40,114 nucleotides of DNA, from contig JAGQGU010000041.1 in assembly GCA_020432165.1 (NCBI GenBank), forward strand, positions 1-40,114, read 5' to 3'. Origin of the DNA: Thermomicrobiales bacterium (GTDB taxonomy: Bacteria > Chloroflexota > Chloroflexia > Thermomicrobiales > UBA6265). The position numbers and the translations under genes were made by a program. The notes under the pieces are model-generated. The model made no database searches. It saw nothing but the letters and a program-made list of their open reading frames with translations, and had not been told where the DNA came from. Every line of letters begins with the position of its first letter. Position 1 is the first letter of the stretch. Below, piece after piece: positions 33,822 through 40,114 of the stretch.

Positions 33822-35959
33822 ATCTCCGCCGAATCGAGTTCTGACTCAATCCGGGCAGCGCTCTGGCCATTGTCGAAGGTCTCAGCCAACCTCTGACTCA
33901 CCCGCCGTAATGTGGCGGCCAATGGCTCTGCGGGGGCGCTTAGCTCAATATACGCTACCCCCACGGCATCGAGATCTGTTTTGAGCAGCTCGTATTGCGC
34001 GCGGCGACTCGCGCTCGCGCCTGCTGTAAGGACTAGGACCACTGGAGAATCAATTACTGCACTAAACGTTGCCGGGGTCCTAATTGCGTAGGTATCGGCA
34101 TCGGTTAAAGGCATTCCGAAACGATTCGAAATCCAGTTTCGCCACAGCGGTGTCGCGTTGGCGATTTCAATAGTCCAGTCCACGATCGGGTCGATAGCGA
34201 CGATGGCAGCAAAGTTACCGGGGCGGGCACCAGCGGTCGTCAGCGCCAATGCACCACCCAATCCGACTCCGACAACGCCAATCTTGTCCGCCAGATCGAT
34301 CTGCTTGCCCAGTGCCCTGGCTGCTTCGGCGATATCTGTAATCTCAAGCTCGGTGTTGGCGTAGTCGATCAAATCCTGTTCGACATCAGCACCGAAGCCG
34401 GCGGCACCGTGAAGTACCGGGCTCAGCACCGCCACACGCTCGCCGGCCAATGCTTGCTCCTGCGCCTGGAACGATCCGCGACGCGTGCTCATCGGACCAT
34501 CGGGGAGATAGACCACGCCGCCCAGCAGTCGTTCCGGCTGGTAGAGCAGCCCGGAGAAAGTCTCCTCGGGGCCGACCTGGAACTCCAGCGGTTGTGGCTG
34601 CAGCAGGTTCATTCCGGCAGTAGTGGCTGCAAGCTGTGGCTGGATAACGGTTCGCTCGGACTTGGCATTGTTCTCTTGCACGAAAATCGTGAAAGGCTGC
34701 TGCGGAGCACTGAATGCATAGGCGATCTTCTTGGCAGCACTCCAGCGAGCAAAACTGGCCACACCCTCACCCGGATCGAGCGCTCCGGCGGCGGAGCTAT
34801 GCAAGCTGCGTTCGCAAAGCACACGCGTGAATCCCTCGGTGCGGAGATAGAGCAAGCGCGCTTCGTCCGGGGCGAATCTTGGCTCGGTCTTGTCGCCACT
34901 CTCACGGGTAACAACCCAGCCAGCCTTGTTATCAGCATTGACCACGCTGATACCCTGCCAACCATTTTCGATGGTGACAAAAGCGATCAGATTGCGGCCA
35001 GGCACCCATTCAATGCTGTGACGCATCGCCGGCGACTTCTCACCGGTAAGATTGGTGAGCACGCCTGCCTCGAGGCTGAAGCTCCAAATATCGTGATACT
35101 CTTCGCCACCAGCGATAGGGCGCAGGAAGGCGATGAACTTGCCATCACGACTCCACTGCGGTTCACGGCTAGGTTCGCGACTCCAGGTGAGCATCTCCAT
35201 GCCCCCCGGTTCCGCAGGGGAACCGAGCGCGATCACATCGCGACCATCGACGGTGCTGGTAAAAATGATGATCTCGCCATCCGGCGACCAGCGCGGCGAA
35301 CGATCAGCACCAGCGTGATCCGCCAACAAGAATGCTTCGGGTATGGATGACGGCTCAGCATTCAACTCGGCAGCAGTCTCGGCGATGATGACGGGATCGT
35401 TGGCCATCATCCCTTCGCCGGATGCGGCATCAAGCTGCTCCTGCGTCTCGGCATCGGGTGCCTCATCGGTCTCAGGCTCGGCATGGATTGTGGCTTCAAT
35501 GGCCGCTTCTTCGATCTGTGCCTCATCCTGATCAGCGGATTCAGCGGAGACGGCACCAACTGGCACGATCCAGATGGAGGTGCGATCACCATCGGGATGA
35601 AGGCCGGTGACGGCAATACGGCTGGAATCCGGAGAAAACTGCGGACCTCGCAGCAGACGACCCGTCTCCGGATCGAGATCTTCAACCGGTGTGAATGGCA
35701 GGTCGAATCTGAATGGCTCCGAGCCATCCTCGGTCCCGCTCAGCCAGAGTTCCAGCGCACCCGTTTCGTCTGGCTGCAGCCAGACAAGCCAGTTGCCATC
35801 CGGCGAACACTCGAGTGAGGTGGGATAGCGGAAGGTCTGGGCGTACGCCTCGTCCTGAGGATCAGTGACCGCGGCAGCAGTCACCTCCGCAACAGTTTCG
35901 GTTGTTTCTTCAATCGTCTCTTCGGTAACGTCAGAGGTCGGGTTGTGTGATTCGGTCAT
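33818..35959 (-). CDS. S9-like propeller plus alpha/beta-hydrolase protein lacking the catalytic serine
   Basis: A 713-residue protein. An acidic, Glu/Thr-rich N-terminal tail (1-35) precedes a TolB/DPP-type beta-propeller with recurring SPDG/SRDG motifs, interrupted by an acidic Ala/Glu-rich insert at about 138-205. From about 455 an alpha/beta-hydrolase domain follows. At the nucleophile elbow, where GxSxGG is expected, the sequence is GVGLGG with Gly566. The Asp and His regions are also unrecognisable. It is therefore probably a non-catalytic S9 relative. No signal peptide or membrane segment is seen. The gene is intact. It lies between dapF and the amidase on the same strand. Confidence 0.75.
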   Translation of the reverse strand: MTESHNPTSDVTEETIEETTETVAEVTAAAVTDPQDEAYAQTFRYPTSLECSPDGNWLVWLQPDETGALELWLSGTEDGSEPFRFDLPFTPVEDLDPETGRLLRGPQFSPDSSRIAVTGLHPDGDRTSIWIVPVGAVSAESADQDEAQIEEAAIEATIHAEPETDEAPDAETQEQLDAASGEGMMANDPVIIAETAAELNAEPSSIPEAFLLADHAGADRSPRWSPDGEIIIFTSTVDGRDVIALGSPAEPGGMEMLTWSREPSREPQWSRDGKFIAFLRPIAGGEEYHDIWSFSLEAGVLTNLTGEKSPAMRHSIEWVPGRNLIAFVTIENGWQGISVVNADNKAGWVVTRESGDKTEPRFAPDEARLLYLRTEGFTRVLCERSLHSSAAGALDPGEGVASFARWSAAKKIAYAFSAPQQPFTIFVQENNAKSERTVIQPQLAATTAGMNLLQPQPLEFQVGPEETFSGLLYQPERLLGGVVYLPDGPMSTRRGSFQAQEQALAGERVAVLSPVLHGAAGFGADVEQDLIDYANTELEITDIAEAARALGKQIDLADKIGVVGVGLGGALALTTAGARPGNFAAIVAIDPIVDWTIEIANATPLWRNWISNRFGMPLTDADTYAIRTPATFSAVIDSPVVLVLTAGASASRRAQYELLKTDLDAVGVAYIELSAPAEPLAATLRRVSQRLAETFDNGQSAARIESELDSAEI

Positions 35960-36097
35960 GGAAAGCTGTCTCTTGCTCCTGAACTGCGACTATCGCAGCA
36001 TTTCCAACAATCCGGCGGAGTACACACACGACTCGTAGACTTATCCGCCGAGGGCATCGTTGCATAGTGTAGCGCGTCGTCGCGACACTGTGTGCGG
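35960..36097. other. Intergenic gap between dapF and the S9-like gene
   Basis: 138 bases on the minus-strand side of dapF. No hairpin with a T-tract and no short gene was recognised. Confidence 0.35.
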
Positions 36098-36922
36098 CTA
36101 ACGCATCGCATCCGCGAGAATTGCCCCTCTCGCCACGATCCTGGTTTCACCAGCGAGTAAGATTTGGGTATAAAGATCACCACTCGCTTGCCAACTGGTG
36201 ACGAGCGTCATACCACTGCTCACCTGTACATTGACGGGCTGCTGCACGATACCGTGACGAACACTGGCGATGGCGCTGCAAACAGCTCCCGTGCCGCAAG
36301 CCAGCGTCTCTGCTTCAACACCGCGCTCATAGGTCCGCATGCGAATCGTGTGATCATCGATCTTGTGGACGAGATTAACATTCGCTCCAGCTGGCTGAAG
36401 CTGGGAGTCGTGCCTGATCGCTCTGCCAATTCCATGCAGATCAGTGACGGCATCGGCATCATCTACCCATCCGACCACATGAGGCACTCCAATGAGAAAG
36501 TGATCAAAGGTAACATCGGGGAGAACAGCGAAACGGAGATCGCTCCCCAGGAATTGGGCATCGGGCATGCGGAGCGTCACCTTCTCACCGATGACGGTAG
36601 CCTGGAGCAACCCCACGGCGGTCTCGAAGGTGCATTCTGTTGGAGCAATGCCCATCTCGACTGCGTAGCGCGCTCCCACCATGGCACCATTTCCGCACAT
36701 CTCGCCATCACTGCCATCGGCATTGATGTAGCGCCAACTGAAATCCGCAATGGAGGATTCCCCGATCACGAGCACACCATCGGCACCAATACTGGTGCCA
36801 CGTCGGCACACCCCACGCGCAAATGCCGAGATGTCTTGCGGGGCAGCGGCCGCGGGAATCACGATAAAATCATTGCCACTGCCATGCATTTTCGTATAGT
36901 CAATGGGATCGAATTTACTCAT
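36098..36922 (-). CDS. dapF: Diaminopimelate epimerase
   Basis: A 274-residue enzyme that converts LL- to meso-diaminopimelate in lysine and peptidoglycan synthesis. Both catalytic cysteines are present: Cys76 in EMCGNGA and Cys209 in ETLACGTGA. The N-terminal YTKMHGSGNDFI and the paired half-domains are diagnostic. The frame extends to 36961, but GAGG eight bases before the ATG at 36922 and the standard N-terminus set the start. It is not next to other dap genes here. Confidence 0.95.
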   Translation of the reverse strand: MSKFDPIDYTKMHGSGNDFIVIPAAAAPQDISAFARGVCRRGTSIGADGVLVIGESSIADFSWRYINADGSDGEMCGNGAMVGARYAVEMGIAPTECTFETAVGLLQATVIGEKVTLRMPDAQFLGSDLRFAVLPDVTFDHFLIGVPHVVGWVDDADAVTDLHGIGRAIRHDSQLQPAGANVNLVHKIDDHTIRMRTYERGVEAETLACGTGAVCSAIASVRHGIVQQPVNVQVSSGMTLVTSWQASGDLYTQILLAGETRIVARGAILADAMR

Positions 36923-36983
36923 ATCCGTACCTCGAAACCATAGATGACGACTTTTCGTCACAGTTGTGCCTGTAATTCAGATA

Positions 36984-36996
36984 GTACCTGCGGTAC
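36984..36996. promoter_or_regulatory. Short palindrome upstream of dapF and the cupredoxin-like gene
   Basis: GTACC-TGC-GGTAC in the 250-base divergent region, next to a TACAAT that could be a -10 for the rightward gene. This is weak evidence for an operator. Confidence 0.25.
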
Positions 36997-37170
36997 AATC
37001 GCAACTATTCACGCCTGTCCGTACACCATGTGTTCGCGCAGTCGGTACATTCATTCTCGCATGCTCATCTCTTTTTCGGGATCGTCACGGTGGGGTCGAT
37101 CCGAAACGCAAACAAGCGATGAGCTGTCACGCACAGGTCGCCTACAACCTGCGACATCAAAGGAGAGAAA

Positions 37171-38181
37171 ATGACCATTCGCCTTCGTTCCAGCATTGCA
37201 TCCGTCGGACTCGCCCTCTCTCTCAGCCTCAGCGTCGTTCCTGCGTTCGCAGTCGATGGCACCAGCGGCTCGACGCCAACACCCAATGTCACGTGCGCCC
37301 TTCATCCGGCAGCGCCGATCTCCTCGTTTGGCGCGACTCCTGCTGTAGCTACACCAATCGCTTCTCCCGTCATCGCCACACCGGTGGTAGCCACACCCAT
37401 GGCTTCCCCGGTCTCGCCAGTTGTTGCGACGCCCATCGCCGAAAATGACGAGGTAGAAGCGAGTCCGCTGGATAAGGATTTGGCAGCAGCGGCGACTTCA
37501 ATCCTCGATTGCATGAGTGAAAACAACGCTGATGTCCTCACCGGCATCACGTCCGCTGATTTCCGCGGCTCATGGTTGGGTCTGGGCGGCCCGATAAATA
37601 ATGAAGATCTCGCGGCACTGCTTCCACTCATGCCACAGCTGCCATACGACCTCGTCTCCGTGCAGAACTCAACCAGCAATAGCGATACTGCCACGACCGA
37701 GATTACCTACACTGCAGGCAATCACCTGATCACGGCTACGTGGGACTTTACTCGGGTTAAGGTGGATGGTTCGGAAGTCTGGCGGGTCGATGCGGAAGAG
37801 ATTGTGCCAACTGCGGCACCAGAAGGTGCTGCCACTGTGAAGGTCACGCTTGCCGACGGCTCAATCACCTTCAAACCAGCCACAGTAACAGGTGAGAATG
37901 TGGTTCTGGAGGTCACCAATACGGGTAAGCAGCCACACGAAATCCTGATTCTGCGCGTCCCCAACGGTATGGACGTCGGCGAGATTCTCGCCGCACCCAC
38001 GGGCATCCCGGCTGATGCCACCTTCATCGCGCAATCAAGTGTGCCCGCAGGTGAGTCGGGTACGGTCGTGCTGACCGGTCTCCGCCCTGGTACCTACACA
38101 GTGCTCGATCTGCTACCAGATGATACCGGTATGCCCAATGCGGCTGGCGGCATGGTGACGACATTCAAAGTCGGGGAATAG
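37171..38181 (+). CDS. Secreted cupredoxin-like protein with Ala/Thr/Pro-rich linker
   Basis: A 336-residue exported protein. A Sec-type signal (about 1-28, ending AFA) is followed by a low-complexity linker (about 46-85) built of ATPxASPV-like repeats, a middle domain of about 115 residues without a recognised family (NTF2-like is possible), and a C-terminal cupredoxin-like domain (about 215-336). That domain keeps the first ligand-type His (QPHEI), but the expected Cys is Leu (VLDLLPD), so a classic copper centre is unlikely. AAGGAG precedes the ATG. It converges on the copper-assembly genes. Confidence 0.75.
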   Translation: MTIRLRSSIASVGLALSLSLSVVPAFAVDGTSGSTPTPNVTCALHPAAPISSFGATPAVATPIASPVIATPVVATPMASPVSPVVATPIAENDEVEASPLDKDLAAAATSILDCMSENNADVLTGITSADFRGSWLGLGGPINNEDLAALLPLMPQLPYDLVSVQNSTSNSDTATTEITYTAGNHLITATWDFTRVKVDGSEVWRVDAEEIVPTAAPEGAATVKVTLADGSITFKPATVTGENVVLEVTNTGKQPHEILILRVPNGMDVGEILAAPTGIPADATFIAQSSVPAGESGTVVLTGLRPGTYTVLDLLPDDTGMPNAAGGMVTTFKVGE

Positions 38182-38190
38182 GGACAGAGT

Positions 38191-38218
38191 TAGTGCCGAA
38201 CCCTCGGGTTCGGCACTA
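38191..38218. terminator. Bidirectional hairpin between convergent genes
   Basis: TAGTGCCGAACCC/GGGTTCGGCACTA (38191-38203 with 38206-38218). Its right arm includes the stop codon of the minus-strand gene. There is no T-tract, but the stem is very strong. Confidence 0.65.
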
Positions 38219-38644
38219 GGCACCGGTGACGGTGATGACGACGGATTCGCTGGGATCGACGGTGCAGTCAAACTTGTAGGTGCCTGGCTTGTCGAACTTG
38301 AGCGTGTAAGTCTGCCCTGCCTCGATCACCCATGGTCCGGCCCGATTCATGGTCGTATCCTCATTGATAATGGTGATACTGGCCACATCGTTCGGACCAA
38401 AGCGAATGTCGGTAGGGATATCGATCGCAGAATCCACCGTGGGGATATTCAGCTCCGCGGCCCGACCCTCCGGAATCACAAAGACAAGACCGAGCGGTTC
38501 ATCCTCCGGCCAAAAGGCGGCCACGCCACCGAGCGCACCCACGATCACCAGCGCTGCCACGCTGAGTGCCAATAGCATCAGGCGGGAACGAGAGCGATGT
38601 CGGACTGGTGTCGGTGCAGTATCAGCCATAGAGTCGATTATCAC
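38216..38644 (-). CDS. Membrane-anchored cupredoxin-like protein
   Basis: About 142 residues: a basic N-terminus with RHRSRSR, one transmembrane helix (about residues 22-45), then a small beta-rich domain ending GTYKFDCTVDPSESVVITV, which resembles the last part of a cupredoxin with one Cys. The other usual copper ligands are not clear. A GTG at 38644 overlaps the TGA of the upstream PCuAC gene (GTGA), which favours coupled translation; an ATG at 38629 is the alternative. Being third after SCO1 and PCuAC genes suggests a role in copper delivery or in accepting copper outside the membrane. Confidence 0.7.
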   Translation of the reverse strand: MIIDSMADTAPTPVRHRSRSRLMLLALSVAALVIVGALGGVAAFWPEDEPLGLVFVIPEGRAAELNIPTVDSAIDIPTDIRFGPNDVASITIINEDTTMNRAGPWVIEAGQTYTLKFDKPGTYKFDCTVDPSESVVITVTGA

Positions 38645-39255
38645 TCAGGCGTGGCCAGTGGAGTCGCCGCCGGTGTACTCATGCCATCGAGCTTCGGAGC
38701 CTGGCGCGCCCAGATCTTACCGATTTCCAGGTGGTCGCCCGCCATCACCGGATCGGCAAAAGCATCGTCATCTGGTGCGAGGGCGTAGATCGGCACCGTA
38801 ATCTCGACATCACCGGCATGTTCAAAATGCAGTGTCGCGGTGAACTCTTCACCATCCAGCAGACTCTCGGTCAGCCCTACCATCATCACATGATAACCAG
38901 AGGGCTCCAACACAAGCTCGCCACCGGCGGGAATCTCGACACCATCCGGCTGCGCTTCCATGGACATGACGCCATTATCCATCGTCACGCTATGAATCTC
39001 GAGCGTCTCCGCAGCGTCGCTGGTAATACCCACAAGGGTATCGGCTTCGTCGCCATGGTTGGTCACAGTGAAGTAGAACGCACCGGTCGATGTGTTCATA
39101 TTCGCCGCGGGCGTGGCATCCATATTCATGTGATCGTGATCAGTTGCATCTGGCGTGGAATCCGCGTGGTGATGCTCGTGCTGGGCACTGGCAAAACCGA
39201 ATGAACCAATGGTGAGGAGGGCAGCAATGACGATCAACCCAATACGCTTCTTCAT
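38641..39255 (-). CDS. PCuAC-type periplasmic copper chaperone
   Basis: A 204-residue exported protein with a Sec signal (about 1-24). The PCuAC (DUF461) copper motif is present: His88, Met92 and Met97/99 in IHSVTMDNGVMSM, then His122 and Met124/125 in GYHVMMVGL. The mature N-terminus is rich in His and Met (HEHHH at 26-30, DHDHMNM at 40-45) and could bind extra copper. The C-terminus ends in a TPAATPLATPE tail. PCuAC proteins deliver Cu(I) for cytochrome c oxidase assembly together with SCO1, which is encoded 15 bases upstream. Confidence 0.9.
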   Translation of the reverse strand: MKKRIGLIVIAALLTIGSFGFASAQHEHHHADSTPDATDHDHMNMDATPAANMNTSTGAFYFTVTNHGDEADTLVGITSDAAETLEIHSVTMDNGVMSMEAQPDGVEIPAGGELVLEPSGYHVMMVGLTESLLDGEEFTATLHFEHAGDVEITVPIYALAPDDDAFADPVMAGDHLEIGKIWARQAPKLDGMSTPAATPLATPE

Positions 39256-39270
39256 ATCTGTGTGAATCTC

Positions 39271-39912
39271 CTAATCCCCGTCGAGCAGGTGGCGAATGTC
39301 TTCCGCCATATCAGCAGGATCAAATCCCAATGGATAGGTCAGCCGCAACTGGCCCTTGGGATCAACAACGTAGGTGGAAACATCGTGCGTGACCGTATAG
39401 GTACCATTAGCCGCAGGTGTCTCCTTGATGGCAGTGATACCCCACTGACCGGTGAGAGTGGTGGTGTCCTCAGGGCTCATAGAGACGCCAAAGAATGCGG
39501 GATCCCAAAACTCGATGTACTCTTTCAGCCGCGCCGGAGAATCGCGCTCGGGATCGACAGTGACCATGACAAAGTTGACCTTGGCGGCATCATCACCAAG
39601 CTCGGCCTGAACCTCCCGCCATTCGGAAAGTGTGGCCGGACAGGCATCTGGACAATAGGTGTAGCCAAAGTAGACGAAGATAACCTCGCCCAGGTGATCA
39701 GCAAAGGTGAAGGGATCGCCATTCTGATCAACCGCATTGATCAGCTCGAAGAGTTGACGCGGAGGATCGTAGATACCCCCATGAAACTGGTAGTCGTCAT
39801 CCTCCCACCAGGTGAGCCACCCGGGGAGGGCAGCAGAAGCCGAGGCGGACGATGCCTGAAACACCGCTCCACCGCCGATGGATGCTATTAGTGAACGTCG
39901 GGTAAGAGACAT
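39271..39912 (-). CDS. SCO1/SenC family copper-insertion protein
   Basis: A 213-residue thioredoxin-fold protein. The SCO copper site is complete: Cys87 and Cys91 in YTYCPDACP and His176 in THDVSTYVVD. The N-terminus carries LTRRSLIAS (Arg5-Arg6), a twin-arginine-type signal ending near residue 29. SCO proteins metallate the CuA site of cytochrome c oxidase. AAAGGAG precedes the ATG at 39912; an upstream start at 39933 is not supported. It is the first gene of the SCO1-PCuAC-cupredoxin operon. Confidence 0.93.
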   Translation of the reverse strand: MSLTRRSLIASIGGGAVFQASSASASAALPGWLTWWEDDDYQFHGGIYDPPRQLFELINAVDQNGDPFTFADHLGEVIFVYFGYTYCPDACPATLSEWREVQAELGDDAAKVNFVMVTVDPERDSPARLKEYIEFWDPAFFGVSMSPEDTTTLTGQWGITAIKETPAANGTYTVTHDVSTYVVDPKGQLRLTYPLGFDPADMAEDIRHLLDGD

Positions 39913-39944
39913 GAAGGCTCCTTTGCCTGGCATGTGCGCATGTC

Positions 39945-39957
39945 ACAATTCAATTGT
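39945..39957. promoter_or_regulatory. Palindrome upstream of the SCO1 operon
   Basis: ACAATT-C-AATTGT lies 33 bases upstream of the SCO1 start, next to a minus-strand TACAAT that could be the -10. It is a candidate operator. Confidence 0.35.
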
Positions 39958-40083
39958 AGTACAGGTAGCACTGGTTCCCTATGCCCCGGTGGGGTTTCTG
40001 TGCAGACGGATGCACGAATCAGCTGCCTGCAATACGATACACGCATAGTTAAGCATCTTTGGTTTCATATGAAGGGATCTTGA

Positions 40084-40114
40084 ATGACTACCATACCGGA
40101 GAATCTGGGAAACG
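40084..40114 (+). CDS. Start of a gene running off the right edge
   Basis: An ATG at 40084 follows GAAGGGATCTT, a reasonable ribosome site, and the frame stays open to the window end (MTTIPENLGN). The remainder is outside, so no function can be given. Confidence 0.45.
   Translation, partial: MTTIPENLGN

Noticed and set aside
34409-35350. A 313-codon open frame on the plus strand
   Set aside because: Antisense to the S9-like pseudoenzyme gene, with no recognisable domain.
1-40114. CRISPR array or insertion sequence
   Set aside because: No regularly spaced repeats and no transposase-like protein were seen in the window.

Overview
The window is about 40 kb of moderately GC-rich bacterial chromosome. 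It most resembles a Chloroflexota genome of the Thermomicrobia type. This is inferred from the many twin-arginine signals on secreted proteins, secreted proteins with Ala/Thr/Pro-rich 'ATPxASP' linkers, frequent GTG and TTG starts, and the gene content. No database search was possible. Names rest on motifs and family knowledge.

Layout. (1) 1-2595 holds a structured non-coding stretch at the left edge, ridA, a small possible SRPBCC-like gene, a HipA-like kinase overlapping a DUF3037 gene, and a tRNA-Leu(UAG). (2) 2596-9626 is an accessory island. It carries one giant minus-strand gene (2055 aa) with an N-terminal Cap4/DUF4297-like nuclease, a STAND/NACHT-type NTPase and a very long repeat-like C-terminus, which is the architecture of Avs antiviral proteins. 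A small two-HTH protein follows. The island ends in a truncated copy of a GNAT gene whose intact relative lies 1.2 kb away. The island is visibly AT-richer and abuts the tRNA-Leu. (3) 9732-13491 holds housekeeping-type genes: a TIM-barrel sugar isomerase, GNATs, a thioredoxin-reductase-like flavoprotein and a histidine phosphatase. (4) 13564-27576 is a peptide uptake and degradation locus. It has two Dpp/Opp-type ABC importers (each one binding protein and two permeases, no ATPase), an M19 dipeptidase, an S9-type hydrolase, an MFS exporter, an M24 aminopeptidase and a HutC-type GntR regulator. Near-identical operator-like sites (TTGTCTAGACCA and TTGTCTATACCA) lie upstream of the regulator and of the second transporter operon. 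(5) 27645-33789 holds a methyltransferase, a FecB-type metal-chelate binding protein, a two-domain cupredoxin, a DAO-family oxidase and a Tat-exported amidase. (6) 33818-36922 holds an S9-like protein lacking the catalytic serine, and dapF. (7) 37171-39912 is a copper/cytochrome-oxidase assembly group: SCO1, PCuAC chaperone, a membrane-anchored cupredoxin-like protein, and an opposing secreted cupredoxin-like protein. A truncated gene starts at the right edge.

Functionally, the centre of the window imports peptides and breaks them down inside the cell, under one probable local repressor. The most notable candidate system is the tRNA-linked Avs-like defence island. The most testable regulatory hypothesis is the shared HutC-type operator. 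Two S9-fold proteins with degenerate active sites and a hairpin that hides a ribosome binding site also deserve attention.
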